DNA of 64,000 nucleotides, taken from positions 3,966,501 to 4,030,500 of the forward strand of contig NZ_CP070506.1 of NCBI RefSeq assembly GCF_016925675.1. The letters are read 5' to 3'. Below the pieces are notes generated by a model. It saw only the letters and a list, made by a program, of their open reading frames with translations. It was not told where the DNA came from and did not search any database. Positions 53,347-62,862 of the stretch are shown here, piece after piece; position 1 is the stretch's first letter; every line of letters starts with the position of its first letter. The translations under genes were made by a program, and so were the position numbers. Source of the DNA: Pseudomonas hygromyciniae. Its GTDB lineage: Bacteria > Pseudomonadota > Gammaproteobacteria > Pseudomonadales > Pseudomonadaceae.

Positions 53347-53970
53347 GTGAAAAAACAGCATGATCATCCCTTTTTCAAACCACGCCGCCCCACCGCCACA
53401 CTGACACCGAAAAAGCCCAGGTTTTCCTCCGGTACGCTCCTGTCACTGGCAGCGGTGGTGATTTCCATTGCCGCCGCGTCGATTTCCTTCTGGCAACTGG
53501 ACCTGATGCGCGAGCACAACCGCCTCTCCGTACGGCCCTACCTGGGGATTACACCGCATTTGACGGCGGAAAAAAGCGGGCTGTATTTGTCCAACGAAGG
53601 GATCGGGCCGGGCATCATCACCTCGTTCACTGTTCGCGTCGGCGACGAGCAGTTCAACGGGCTTGGGGACAGCCGCTGGCCCGCCGTGCTGGAGAAGGCG
53701 CGATTGAATCCCGAGTGCTTCGCCAAAGGCTGGCCCACCGAAGGCGCTGCGGTCAGGCCTGGTAATGACATCGCGATTCTGGAGCCGACTAAAAGCACAC
53801 AGTTCGGCCCCTTGTGCCTGCTGCAAATGAGCTTTTTCCTGCAAAGGAATGACGTATTTGTAGAGATGCACTATGAATCGCTCTACAAGGAACCCTTCAC
53901 CTTTTCCGGCCCGTTGAGCATGAATGAGGCCATGAACATGGGCGCGTTGGGCAAAATATTACAGCGCTGA
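53347..53970 (+). CDS. Hypothetical single-pass membrane protein
   Basis: 207 aa from GTG at 53347, with GGGAG 8 bases upstream; a longer frame would read back through the tRNA terminator. A basic N-terminus (residues 1-25) is followed by one membrane helix (about 28-50, TLLSLAAVVISIAAASISFW) and a soluble part (ITPHLTAEKSGLYLSNEGIGPGI) that would lie outside the membrane. No family recognised. It stands alone between the tRNA-Asn terminator and the CoA-transferase gene. Confidence 0.7.
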   Translation: MKKQHDHPFFKPRRPTATLTPKKPRFSSGTLLSLAAVVISIAAASISFWQLDLMREHNRLSVRPYLGITPHLTAEKSGLYLSNEGIGPGIITSFTVRVGDEQFNGLGDSRWPAVLEKARLNPECFAKGWPTEGAAVRPGNDIAILEPTKSTQFGPLCLLQMSFFLQRNDVFVEMHYESLYKEPFTFSGPLSMNEAMNMGALGKILQR

Positions 53971-53985
53971 CCAAAAGGCCCCTCG

Positions 53986-55218
53986 TTACGGCAACTGCTC
54001 AATCACCCCACTACGCTTCAACTGCCCCAACTGCTCACTGGACAACCCCAACCGCCCAGCCAATACCTGATCCGTATGCTCGCCCAACATGGGCGCCGGC
54101 CGCACATACTCCACCGGGGTACCGGACATCTTGATCGGGCTGCCGACCATGGCGAAATCCGGGTTTTGCGGGTGGGGAATCTTCACCATCAGTTCGCGGG
54201 CGATTACCTGTGGTTCTTCCAGTGATTGCGCGATGTTGTTGATCGCGCCCACTGGCACTTTCGAGGCGTGGATGCAGCTGACCCATTCGTCTGCCGTGCG
54301 GCCGAGGAAATGCGCCGACAGCAACTCGACGATTTCAGCCCGATGCGCAACGCGGTCGGCATTGCGCCGAAAACGCGGGTCGTCCGGCAGATGTGGCAGG
54401 CCAATGCTCTGGCATAAGGCGATGAACTGGCTGTCGTTGCCGCAGGCGATGATGAAGTCGCGGTCTGCCGCACGGAACACCTGGTACGGCACGATATTGG
54501 CGTGGGCATTGCCAAAGCGCTGGGGCACTTTGCCGGAAGCTAGGTAGTTCATGCTCTGGTTGGCCAGGGTCGCGACTTGCACATCCAGCAGGGCCATATC
54601 GATATGCTGGCCGACGCCCGTGCGTTCACGGCTGAGCAGCGCGGCCTGGATCGCCACGGTGGAATACAGCCCGGTCATCAGGTCGGAAAAGGCCACGCCG
54701 ACTTTCTGCGGGCCGCCCCCTGGTAAGTCATCGCGCTCGCCGGTGATGCTCATCAGGCCGCCAATGCCCTGGATGATGAAGTCGTAGCCAGGCTCTTCGG
54801 CACGCGGGCCGGTCTGGCCGAAGCCGGTGATGGAGCAATACACCAAACGCGGGTTGATCTCGGCCAGGGTCGCGTAATCCAGGCCGTAACGTGCCAAGGA
54901 ACCGGCCTTGTAGTTCTCGATCAGCACATCGGAACTGGCCGCCAGCGCCCGCACCAGTTCCTGGCCTTCGGCGCTGGCCAGATCGATGGCCACCGACAAC
55001 TTGCCGCGGTTGGTGGACTGGTAATACGAAGCCTGCCCGGATGACTCGCCAGCGGCGGTCTGCATCCACGGCGGCCCCCAGCCGCGCGTGTCATCGCCAC
55101 TGTGCGGGCGCTCGATCTTGATAACTTCCGCGCCCAGGTCCGCCAACACCTGACCACACCATGGGCCGGCCAAGACCCGACTCAAATCCAGTACGCGCAA
55201 ACCTGTTAATGCACCCAT
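53986..55218 (-). CDS. CaiB/BaiF-family (class III) CoA-transferase
   Basis: 410 aa. N-terminal GLRVLDLSRVLAGPWCGQVLADLGAEVIKIERP and DTRGWGPP, the catalytic Asp in the family position of SDLMTGLYSTVAIQAALLSRERTG, and the C-terminal APMLGEHTDQVL are typical. It moves CoA from an acyl-CoA to a carboxylic acid (as in formyl-, carnitine- or succinyl-CoA transferases). It is divergent from the IclR gene, and the cluster also has an acyl-CoA dehydrogenase and an organic acid transporter. It likely activates the imported acid. Substrate not readable. Confidence 0.9.
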   Translation of the reverse strand: MGALTGLRVLDLSRVLAGPWCGQVLADLGAEVIKIERPHSGDDTRGWGPPWMQTAAGESSGQASYYQSTNRGKLSVAIDLASAEGQELVRALAASSDVLIENYKAGSLARYGLDYATLAEINPRLVYCSITGFGQTGPRAEEPGYDFIIQGIGGLMSITGERDDLPGGGPQKVGVAFSDLMTGLYSTVAIQAALLSRERTGVGQHIDMALLDVQVATLANQSMNYLASGKVPQRFGNAHANIVPYQVFRAADRDFIIACGNDSQFIALCQSIGLPHLPDDPRFRRNADRVAHRAEIVELLSAHFLGRTADEWVSCIHASKVPVGAINNIAQSLEEPQVIARELMVKIPHPQNPDFAMVGSPIKMSGTPVEYVRPAPMLGEHTDQVLAGRLGLSSEQLGQLKRSGVIEQLP

Positions 55219-55290
55219 TGTTGTTATTCCTGAAGGTCTGTGTCGCCGGCTGCCGGATTTTCTGGCGCAGCCAGCTATTGTTTTGCTGTG

Positions 55291-55305
55291 CGAAATAGTA
55301 TTTCG
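55291..55305. promoter_or_regulatory. Candidate IclR operator 1
   Basis: CGAAATA-G-TATTTCG, perfect 7-base arms, 73 bases before the CoA-transferase start codon. Confidence 0.6.
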
Positions 55306-55450
55306 TAATTGAGAAAAATAGTATGTCTCGACATGGAGGATGTAAATGAAAAAGCACGATAATTCACAGAGTCAAAACATAACTCATTGTTTTATAGAGA
55401 CTAATTAAGTAACGGCGATAAAAATCAACACAAGCGTTAATTCCGCACAG

Positions 55451-55465
55451 CGAAATCATATTTTG
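55451..55465. promoter_or_regulatory. Candidate IclR operator 2
   Basis: CGAAATC-A-TATTTTG is the first dyad with two changes, 34 bases before the IclR start at 55499. Confidence 0.5.
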
Positions 55466-55498
55466 TTTTGTTGATTTTAGAAAAAAAGGATGATTACC

Positions 55499-56356
55499 AT
55501 GCACCGTCGCAACCCGGACCCCAGTCCATCCCAGACACCTGCAGGCCCCCATGGTTTTGAACACCTGAGGCTGGATCCAATGAGCAACGAAGAGGAGGAA
55601 GACAAGGACCGGCAGTTCATCACCGCGCTGGCCCGAGGCCTGGAACTGCTGCGCTGCTTTACCCCCAGCGAAAGCGTGTTGGGCAACCAGGAACTGGCGC
55701 GCAAGACCGGCCTGCCGAAACCGACGGTGACGCGCATGACCCACACCCTGACCCGCCTGGGCTACCTCAAGCACCTGCCGCAGTCTGGCCGATACCAGTT
55801 GAATGTGGGGGTGATGGCATTTGGTTACGCGATGCTTTCCAACCTGTCGGTGCGGGCCGCCGCCCACCCGCTGATGGAGACCATGGCCAAGTACGCCCAG
55901 GCTGCCGTCGCGATGGCCTCCCGGGACCGCCTGGATATGGTCTACCTGGACGTGGTCCAGGGTGAAGCGAACATGACCATGCGCCGCCAGATCGGCACGC
56001 GCCTGCCGCTGCACTTGAGTTCGGCGGGCCGCGCCTGCCTGGCGGCGATGCCGGAGAGTGAGCGGGAGTTCATGCTCGACCATATCCGCCAGCGCCATCT
56101 GGAGGATTGGCCGACGATTCGCAAAGGGCTGGAACGCGCATTCAGGGATTACACCGACTTCGGCTATTGCATATCGATCGGTGAGTGGCACCGCGATGTC
56201 AACGCCATCGCCGTGCCCATGCTGCACACACAACATGGGCTGTTGACGTTCAACTGTGGCGGGCCGAGTTTTCACCTTTCCCGGGAAAAACTCGAAGACC
56301 ACATCGGGCCGCGTCTCAAGCACATGGTCAATAACATCGAGGCCGCCGCCCGCTAG
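55499..56356 (+). CDS. IclR-family transcriptional regulator
   Basis: 285 aa from the ATG at 55499 (AAGG 9 bases upstream). An ATG at 55490 touches the ribosome site, and an ATG at 55580 (MSNEEEEDKDRQFITALARG, GAGG upstream) gives a 258-aa protein nearer the family length, so that one may be the true start. The winged helix has NQELARKTGLPKPTVTRMTHTLTRLGYL, and the effector domain ends with ISIGEWHRDVNAIAVPM and FNCGGPSFH. It is divergent from the CoA-transferase and followed by the acyl-CoA dehydrogenase. It likely controls both directions. Confidence 0.88.
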   Translation: MHRRNPDPSPSQTPAGPHGFEHLRLDPMSNEEEEDKDRQFITALARGLELLRCFTPSESVLGNQELARKTGLPKPTVTRMTHTLTRLGYLKHLPQSGRYQLNVGVMAFGYAMLSNLSVRAAAHPLMETMAKYAQAAVAMASRDRLDMVYLDVVQGEANMTMRRQIGTRLPLHLSSAGRACLAAMPESEREFMLDHIRQRHLEDWPTIRKGLERAFRDYTDFGYCISIGEWHRDVNAIAVPMLHTQHGLLTFNCGGPSFHLSREKLEDHIGPRLKHMVNNIEAAAR

Positions 56357-56425
56357 ACAGATCGGTGCACGGCCCCGGCAGATCCAATACAACCGGCCCG
56401 CCGAACGGGCCGCCGAGGAATGCAC

Positions 56426-57580
56426 ATGATCCGAGACCCGCAAACGCTTCATATCCTGCTGGACTCCATTCGCCAGTTCGTCAACCAAGCGCTGATCCCA
56501 CGGGAAAACGAAGTCGCCGAGACCGACGAGATCCCGGCGGACATCGTCCAGCAATTCCAGGATATGGGCCTGTTCGGCCTGACCCTGCCCGAAGCCTACG
56601 GTGGCCTGGGCGTGACCATGGAAGAAGAAGTGCATATCGCCTTCGAGCTGGGCCGCACCTCGCCAGCATTCCGCTCCTACTTCGGCACCAACAACGGCAT
56701 CGGCTCCATTGGCATCCTGCTGGACGGTACCGAGGCGCAGAAACAACACTACTTGCCCAAGCTTGCCAGCGGTGAGTTGCTCAGTTCGTTCTGCCTGACC
56801 GAACCGGATTCCGGCTCAGATGCCGCCTCGCTGAAAACCAGCGCCGTGCGCGATGGCGAGCATTACGTGATCAATGGCACCAAGCGCTTTATCACCAACG
56901 CGCCCCACGCCGGGATTTTCACGGTGATGGCCCGTACCAATCCGCACATCAAGGGCTCCGGTGGCATCAGCGCCTTTATCATCGAACGCAATACACCCGG
57001 CGTGTCCCTGGGCAAGCGCGACCATAAGATGGGCCAGCAAGGCGCCCATACCAGCGACGTGATATTCGACAATGTGCGGGTGCCCGCCGAGCAACTGATC
57101 GGCGGTGTCGAAGGCGTAGGTTTCAAGACGGCGATGAAGGTACTCGACAAGGGCCGCCTGCACATCGCCGCCGTCAGCGTCGGCGCCGCCGAACGCATGC
57201 TCGACGATGCCCTGCGCTACGCCATCGAGCGCAAGCAATTCGGCCAGCCGATTGCCGAGTTCCAGTTGATCCAGGCCATGCTCGCCGACAGCAAGGCCGA
57301 AATCTATGCGGCCCGCTGCATGGTGCTGGACGCCGCGCGCAAGCGTGACGACGGCCTGGACATCGGCACCGAAGCCTCTTGCGCGAAAATGTTCGCCACG
57401 GAAATGTGCGGCCGGGTAGCTGACCGTTGCGTGCAGATCCACGGCGGCGCGGGGTATGTGAGTGAGTATGCGATCGAACGGTTCTACCGCGATGTGCGGC
57501 TGTTTCGGTTGTATGAAGGCACCACGCAAATCCAGCAGTTGGTGATTGCACGCAACATGATTCGCGAGGCCCGGCACTAA
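56426..57580 (+). CDS. Acyl-CoA dehydrogenase
   Basis: 384 aa from the ATG at 56426 (GAGGA 6 bases upstream); the ATG at 56420 overlaps that site. Family signatures: CLTEPDSGSDAASLKTSA (FAD/substrate binding), GTKRFITNA, KRDHKMGQQGAHTSDVIFDNVRVP, QIHGGAGYVSEYAIERFYRDVR and the catalytic Glu in LYEGTTQIQ. It introduces a double bond into an acyl-CoA and passes electrons to ETF. Next to a CoA-transferase, the substrate is probably the CoA ester of the imported acid. Chain specificity is not readable. Confidence 0.93.
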   Translation: MIRDPQTLHILLDSIRQFVNQALIPRENEVAETDEIPADIVQQFQDMGLFGLTLPEAYGGLGVTMEEEVHIAFELGRTSPAFRSYFGTNNGIGSIGILLDGTEAQKQHYLPKLASGELLSSFCLTEPDSGSDAASLKTSAVRDGEHYVINGTKRFITNAPHAGIFTVMARTNPHIKGSGGISAFIIERNTPGVSLGKRDHKMGQQGAHTSDVIFDNVRVPAEQLIGGVEGVGFKTAMKVLDKGRLHIAAVSVGAAERMLDDALRYAIERKQFGQPIAEFQLIQAMLADSKAEIYAARCMVLDAARKRDDGLDIGTEASCAKMFATEMCGRVADRCVQIHGGAGYVSEYAIERFYRDVRLFRLYEGTTQIQQLVIARNMIREARH

Positions 57581-57605
57581 AACCCTGTTTGGAAACCGGG
57601 CTTGT

Positions 57606-57691
57606 GTGGGAGCGGGCTTGCTCGCGAAAGCGCTGGGTCAGTTAATAAATAGTTGACTGACACTGCGCTTTCGCGAGCAAACCGCTCCCAC
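57606..57691. repeat. REPIN (GTGGGAGCGGGCTTGCTCGCG type)
   Basis: GTGGGAGCGGGCTTGCTCGC and its complement flank a short spacer, between the acyl-CoA dehydrogenase and the transporter. Confidence 0.9.
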
Positions 57692-57763
57692 AGTAGATCT
57701 TCTTTGTTCATGCAATCTGCAACACCCATAACCAGTGCCCTACAACTACAACAAGGTATCGCT

Positions 57764-59038
57764 ATGGAAGTCGCCACATCGACGGGTGCGTTGTCGCCCG
57801 CAAAAAACAACCTGTGGATCATTGTGTTCATCTTCTGCTTCCTCGGTCTTCTGATTGATGGCGCAGACTTGATGCTCCTGTCCTACAGCCTCAGCAGCCT
57901 GAAAGCCGAGTTCGGCCTGACCAGTGTCGAGGCCGGCAGCCTGGGCAGTTTCACCCTGGCCGGGATGGCGGTCGGCGGGATTTACGGAGGCTGGGCCTGC
58001 GACCGCTTTGGTCGGGTCAAGACCGTGGTGTGGAGCATCCTGCTGTTCTCGGTAGGCACTGCGATTCTCGGCCTGACCCACAGCTACTGGCAGTTTGCGG
58101 TCACCCGCTTCTTCGCCTCCCTCGGGCTGGGCGCGCTGTATGTCGCCTGCAACACCCTGATGGCCGAATACGTACCGACCCGCTACCGCACCACCGTGCT
58201 CGGCACCCTGCAGGCCGGCTGGTCGGTGGGCTATATCGTCGCCACCTTGTTGGCCGGCTGGATCCTGCCGGACCACGGCTGGCGCTGGCTGTTCTACGTG
58301 GCGATCATCCCGGTGATCCTCGCCGTGCTGATGCAGCGCCTGGTGCCGGAACCCCAGGCCTGGCTCAACGCCCAGGCCGCACGCGCACGGGAAAAAGCCG
58401 AAGGCATCCAACGCGTCTCGGCGAAAAAGCCCGATGGCATGTTCAAGCTGATCTTCAGCGACCCCAAGGCCAGCCGCATGTTCCTGCTCTGGGCGCTGAC
58501 CGCAGGCTTCCTGCAGTTCGGCTACTACGGGGTCAACAACTGGATGCCGTCCTACCTGGAAGGCGAGTTGGGGATGAATTTCAAGTCGATGACCAGTTAC
58601 ATGGTCGGCACCTACGCCGCGATGATCTTCGGCAAAATCCTCGCCGGCCTCGCGGCTGATCGCCTGGGTCGGCGCGTGGTGTTTGCCTTCGGCGCCTTGG
58701 GCACGGCGGTGTTCCTGCCGGTGATCGTGCTGTATCAGAGCCCGGACAATATCCTCTGGCTGCTGATTGCCTTTGGCTTCCTGTACGGCATTCCTTACGG
58801 CGTGAATGCGACCTACATGACCGAGAGTTTCGAGGCGAAATTTCGCGGATCAGCCGTGGGCGGTGCCTACAACATTGGGCGGATTGGCGCGGCGATCGCA
58901 CCGGCGGCCATTGGCTTCCTGGCGTCCCATGGCTCGATTGGCGTGGGCTTTTTGGTGATGGGCGCGGCGTACTTTATCTGCGGGGTGATCCCGGCGCTGT
59001 TTATCCGCGACAAGCAATTTGATCCGCAAAAACAATAA
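57764..59038 (+). CDS. MFS transporter, aromatic acid:H+ symporter (AAHS) family
   Basis: 424 aa from the ATG at 57764 (AAGG upstream); in-frame codons to 57653 lie in REP-related sequence. Twelve membrane helices. Signatures: LLIDGADLMLLSYSLSSLKAEFGL at helix 1, GGWACDRFGRVKTVVWSILLFSV and ADRLGRRVVFAFG between the halves, and LGLGALYVACNTLMAEYVPTRYR. The AAHS group takes up benzoate-like acids, muconate or related carboxylates with protons. The IclR/CoA-transferase/acyl-CoA dehydrogenase neighbours suggest its substrate is the acid these enzymes degrade. Confidence 0.9.
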   Translation: MEVATSTGALSPAKNNLWIIVFIFCFLGLLIDGADLMLLSYSLSSLKAEFGLTSVEAGSLGSFTLAGMAVGGIYGGWACDRFGRVKTVVWSILLFSVGTAILGLTHSYWQFAVTRFFASLGLGALYVACNTLMAEYVPTRYRTTVLGTLQAGWSVGYIVATLLAGWILPDHGWRWLFYVAIIPVILAVLMQRLVPEPQAWLNAQAARAREKAEGIQRVSAKKPDGMFKLIFSDPKASRMFLLWALTAGFLQFGYYGVNNWMPSYLEGELGMNFKSMTSYMVGTYAAMIFGKILAGLAADRLGRRVVFAFGALGTAVFLPVIVLYQSPDNILWLLIAFGFLYGIPYGVNATYMTESFEAKFRGSAVGGAYNIGRIGAAIAPAAIGFLASHGSIGVGFLVMGAAYFICGVIPALFIRDKQFDPQKQ

Positions 59039-59044
59039 CCCTCC

Positions 59045-59070
59045 GTAGGAGCCGGCAAGCCGGCTCCTGC
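59045..59070. repeat. Single REP
   Basis: GTAGGAGCCGGC-AAG-CCGGCTCCTGC hairpin just after the transporter gene; it may help end its transcript. Confidence 0.7.
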
Positions 59071-59180
59071 AAAGGGCGCTAGCGTAGATCCCGCTAAAAA
59101 ACCTAGCCGTTTTGCCAGTTACTTAAACGTTTCGTTCAAACTATCGTGTACCCGACCAATTTTTGATGGCAGGGCCGGAA

Positions 59181-60194
59181 ATGGAATTCATCGAACAGAT
59201 CCGCCAGGGCTATGCAGCCTTTCGCGGTTACCAGACCTGGTATCGCGTGACAGGCAACCTCGACAGCGGCAAGGCCCCACTGGTCATCCTCCATGGCGGT
59301 CCCGGCGGTACCCATGACTATCTGGACGCTTTCAAGGACGTGGCTGCCAGTGGCCATGCGGTGATTCACTACGATCAACTGGGCAATGGCCACTCCACCC
59401 ACCTGCCCCACCAGCCCGCAGATTTCTGGACAGTTGAGCTGTTTCTCGACGAACTGGACAACCTGCTCGGCCACCTGCACATCAGCGAGCATTACGCGAT
59501 CCTTGGACATGCCTGGGGCGGCAGACTTGGCAGTGAGCACGCGATTCGCCAACCCAAGGGCCTGCGCGCGTTTATCGCCGCCAACCTGGCTGCCGGCTTC
59601 GATGACCAGCCTCTATGCCGAATCAACCCGTGGCCCGAAGAAGTGGCGCGCACCTTCGCCCATATGACAGCCGACCCTACGGTGTACAACGCCTTGCACG
59701 GCCCGATCAGCATTGGCCGGTTAACGCAGATCCGAGTACCGACCCTGATGATTTGCGGGCGGCATGACCAAGCCACGCCGCTGGAATTCAAGGCGTTCCT
59801 CGATGAAATCGCCGATGTGCGCGAGGCGTTGTTCGAGGACTCCAGCCATATGCCCCATGTCGAAGAACGCCAGGCTTGCATGGGCACGGTGGTGCAGTTT
59901 TTGGATGAGGCCTGTCGCCCCCCGATTTTGAAACCACACACATCAAATGTGGGAGCGGCGGTGCGACGATTCGACTTGCTCGCGAAAGCGGTGGATCAGT
60001 CGGTACATCCGGCGACTGAAAAACCGCTTTCGCGAGCAAGTCGAATCGTCGCACCGCCGCTCCCACATTTAGTGCGTGGTATTTTCGCTACACCTCGCTG
60101 GTTTCAGCCCTACCCGGCACCGCTGCTTTCTCCTGCGGCTGCGCCACCACCGGTATCTCCTTACCCTCGGCGTCAAACAATTTGCCTTTGCTGA
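59181..60194 (+). pseudogene. Decayed proline iminopeptidase-like alpha/beta hydrolase with REP-derived tail
   Basis: An open frame from the ATG at 59181 (AGGG upstream). The oxyanion segment [12 protein letters not shown] and the acid and His ([18 protein letters not shown]) are present, but the nucleophile elbow reads GHAWGG where family members have GQSWGG, so the catalytic Ser is Ala. The cap region is shortened at two points compared with the family: about 50 residues after NLAAGF and about 12 after NALHGP. Family resemblance ends near LDEACRPP, and the frame then runs through a REPIN and overlaps the convergent permease by 107 bases. The original stop is lost. I consider the gene inactive, though the frame is intact. 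Confidence 0.8.
59949..60066. repeat. REPIN with mirrored insertion in both arms
   Basis: Arms read GTGGGAGCGG, then CGGTGCGACGATTCGA, then CTTGCTCGCGAAAGCG, and their exact complement. Compared with 57606-57691, about 16 extra bases sit at the hairpin tip in both arms. Confidence 0.9.
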
Positions 60195-61599
60195 AGTAGT
60201 CCCCGTCCCGCAGTGCCGCCACATCCTGGAAGCACAGGCTGCGCTCGGTGCCAGCGACGAACACCGACTGCTGGTCCGAGTTGCCGGCGGTGAAGTGGTT
60301 GAATGCCAGGTTCAGCAGGATCGCCATGATTGCCGAGGAACTGATCCCCGAGTGGAAGATGGTGGCGAACCAGCTAGGGAATTGATCGTAGAAGCTCGGC
60401 GCGGCGATGGGGATCATGCCAAAGCCGATGGAGGTAGCGACGATGATCAGGTTCATGTTGTTGCGGTAATCGACCTTGGACAGCGTGCGGATCCCGCTGG
60501 CCGCCACGGTGCCGAACAACACGATCCCGGCACCGCCCAGCACCGAGGTCGGTACTGCCGCAATCACCCGGCCCATAAAGGGCAGCAGGCCAAGGATCAC
60601 CAAGAACAGGCCGCCGGTGGCCACCACGTAGCGACTCTTGACCCCGGTCACCGCCACCAGGCCCACGTTCTGGGCGAAGGCACTTTGGGTGAACGAACCG
60701 AAGATCGGCGCGAACATACTCGACAGCATGTCCGCACGCAGACCGTTGCCCAGGCGCTTGGAGTCAACCTTGGTGTCGATGATCTCGCCCACCGCCAGGA
60801 TATCCGCCGAAGTTTCCACCAGGGTCACCATGACCACGATGCACATGGAAAGGATCGCGGCCACATGAAAGGTCGGCATGCCGAAGTGGAACGGCGTGGG
60901 GAAGCCGATCATTGGGCCTTGGGTCACGGTGGAGAAGTCCGCCATGCCCAGAAATACCGCGAACAACGTACCAAACACCATCGCCAGCAGGATCGACAGG
61001 CGCGAGATGGTGGCGCTGCCCACCTTGCTCAACAACAGCACCAGCACCAGGGTGATGGCCGCCAGGCCAATGTTCGGCATGCTGCCAAAATCGGCGGCGC
61101 GGCTGTTACCGCCCATGGCCCAACGGGCGGCGACCGGCATCAGCGTAAGGCCGATGGTGGTAATCACGATCCCAGTCACCAGGGGCGGAAAGAACTTGGT
61201 AATTCGCGAGAATATCGGGGTGATCAGCAACCCGATCAGCGACGCGGCCATCACCGCGCCAAGGATCGCCGGCACACCGCCCGCACCGTCGCTGCCGACA
61301 ATCGCCACCATGGTTGCCACACCGGCAAACGACACCCCTTGGACCAAGGGCAACTGGCAGCCAAAAAACGGTAGGCCCAGGGTTTGCAGCAACGTGGCCA
61401 GGCCACCGGCAAACAGTGACGCGGCGATCAACAGGCCAATATCGGCGGGGGACAACCCGGCCGCCTGACCGACGATCAACGGCACGGCAACGATACCGCC
61501 GTACATGGTCAGTACATGCTGCAGGCCGTAAGCCATGTTGGCAGCGACGCCAAGATTCTCGTCTTCTGGCCGTTGCGGTGACGCCTTCGGGATAGTCAT
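60088..61599 (-). CDS. NCS2-family nucleobase:cation symporter (xanthine/uracil permease)
   Basis: 503 aa with about 14 helices. The family motifs are intact: [12 protein letters not shown] (QH motif in helix 1) and [10 protein letters not shown] (the nucleobase transporter signature). The segment [12 protein letters not shown] in the middle is also characteristic. The cytoplasmic tail is long (last 60 residues, SERSLCFQD to TSEV). Members import xanthine, uric acid, uracil or adenine with protons or sodium; the exact base is not readable. It is divergent from the LysR gene, next to a Tsx-like porin. Confidence 0.92.
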   Translation of the reverse strand: MTIPKASPQRPEDENLGVAANMAYGLQHVLTMYGGIVAVPLIVGQAAGLSPADIGLLIAASLFAGGLATLLQTLGLPFFGCQLPLVQGVSFAGVATMVAIVGSDGAGGVPAILGAVMAASLIGLLITPIFSRITKFFPPLVTGIVITTIGLTLMPVAARWAMGGNSRAADFGSMPNIGLAAITLVLVLLLSKVGSATISRLSILLAMVFGTLFAVFLGMADFSTVTQGPMIGFPTPFHFGMPTFHVAAILSMCIVVMVTLVETSADILAVGEIIDTKVDSKRLGNGLRADMLSSMFAPIFGSFTQSAFAQNVGLVAVTGVKSRYVVATGGLFLVILGLLPFMGRVIAAVPTSVLGGAGIVLFGTVAASGIRTLSKVDYRNNMNLIIVATSIGFGMIPIAAPSFYDQFPSWFATIFHSGISSSAIMAILLNLAFNHFTAGNSDQQSVFVAGTERSLCFQDVAALRDGDYFSKGKLFDAEGKEIPVVAQPQEKAAVPGRAETSEV

Positions 61600-61632
61600 G
61601 GTGAGGGGATCTCTGTTTTTGTTGTGCGCTCA

Positions 61633-61676
61633 CTGTATGCAATAGAAAGATTGGATGTCCATAGAGTTGTATACAA
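61633..61676. promoter_or_regulatory. Candidate operators between permease and LysR gene
   Basis: TTGTATACAA (61667-61676) is a perfect 10-base palindrome; CTGTATGCAA (61633-61642) is a near copy 34 bases away. Both lie upstream of the divergent permease gene. Confidence 0.5.
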
Positions 61677-61771
61677 TCATTTGCACAAGATACCTGGCAT
61701 CGACGTTACAAAAATCCATTCAGCCGCCCTGCCCCAAGGCTCGAAGCCGTGCCCACAAGGATCAGAAAAAA

Positions 61772-62722
61772 ATGCTCAACCGCACGCTGCGTATCCACTC
61801 TGCGGCCATTGGCTACTTCGATATGGTCCGCCGCTGCCATTCGATCCGTGAAGCCGCGCGCCGACTGAACGTCGCCTCGTCGGCGGTGAACCGGCAGATT
61901 CTCAAACTCGAAGACGAAGTGGGCGCGACCCTGTTCGAGCGCCTGCCCGGCGGGCTGCGCTTGACCGCTGCCGGAGAAATCCTGACCCGGCATGTGACCC
62001 TGGTGTTGCAGGATGTGGAACGGGTACGCGGCGAACTGGAAGGCCTGAACCAGGTACAGACCGGGCATGTGGAAATCGCCACGGTGGAAGGCGCGACGGT
62101 GGAGTTGCTGCCCGCCGTACTCAAGCGCATGCGCCAGCGTTACCCGGCGGTGACCATCGGTGTAACGGTGCAGGGCTCACAATCGATTCCGGCAGCGGTG
62201 ATCAACGGCCAGGCAGACCTGGGGTTGGCCTTTGCCCTGCCGCGCAGTGCGGAAACCACGCAATTGTGTGTCGGCCATTTCCGCCTCGGTGCGTTGGTGG
62301 CACCAGGGCATCCACTGGCCTCCCATGCCAGCGTCAGCTACACCCTGTGCGCTGAACATGGGGTGATCCAAGCCAACAGCGAGCTGTCGATCCACCACTT
62401 GATCGCCCCGCTGCACCGGCGCTCGTCAACTGCGCACAAGCCGTTGCTGCAAAGCAACTCCATGGAACTGGCGCGGCAGTTGGCGCGCCAGCAGTTGGGG
62501 GTGGCGTTCCAGACACGGATCGGGATCGAGGCCGACTTGGCCAGGGGTGAGCTGCTGCATATCCCCTTGAACGATCAGGGCGGAATGTTCAGCGACCTGG
62601 GGCTGTATGCGCGCAAGGGTCGGGATTTGCCTACGGCAGTCGAGTCGATGGCCCATCTGATCAGCGAGGAAATCGCTTTGCGCGAACGCGAAGAATCCGC
62701 CTGTACGCCGCGTATTTCCTGA
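61772..62722 (+). CDS. LysR-family regulator of the nucleobase cluster
   Basis: 316 aa from the ATG at 61772 (AAGGA about 10 bases upstream); the longer frame would start within the candidate operators. The N-terminal helix-turn-helix (AIGYFDMVRRCHSIREAARRLNVASSAVNRQILKLE) is followed by an effector domain (about 95-300). It is divergent from the permease and followed by the Tsx-like porin, so purines or pyrimidines may be its inducers. It is the only regulator in the cluster. Confidence 0.9.
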   Translation: MLNRTLRIHSAAIGYFDMVRRCHSIREAARRLNVASSAVNRQILKLEDEVGATLFERLPGGLRLTAAGEILTRHVTLVLQDVERVRGELEGLNQVQTGHVEIATVEGATVELLPAVLKRMRQRYPAVTIGVTVQGSQSIPAAVINGQADLGLAFALPRSAETTQLCVGHFRLGALVAPGHPLASHASVSYTLCAEHGVIQANSELSIHHLIAPLHRRSSTAHKPLLQSNSMELARQLARQQLGVAFQTRIGIEADLARGELLHIPLNDQGGMFSDLGLYARKGRDLPTAVESMAHLISEEIALREREESACTPRIS

Positions 62723-62862
62723 CCTGCAGGCCAGCTTATGCGCTGCCGATTCGGCAGCAGGCCAGTCGACATTCTGTTCTTTGAGCATCACGGCGGTTGT
62801 GTCGATACTGCGCCCGGCGGCCCTGCACGGCTGCCATGAGCCAAACGCAAGGAACTAAAACA

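Larger units (their letters stand above)
55219..55498. other. Divergent AT-rich promoter region of the IclR cluster
   Basis: No gene. It contains two related dyads at 55291-55305 and 55451-55465, 160 bases apart, near each divergent gene start. Confidence 0.7.

Noticed and set aside
60076..61374. 432-codon plus-strand frame opposite the NCS2 permease
   Set aside because: It is rich in His, Arg, Gly and Asp with no domain, the usual look of an antisense shadow in GC-rich DNA; the opposite strand has clear family motifs.
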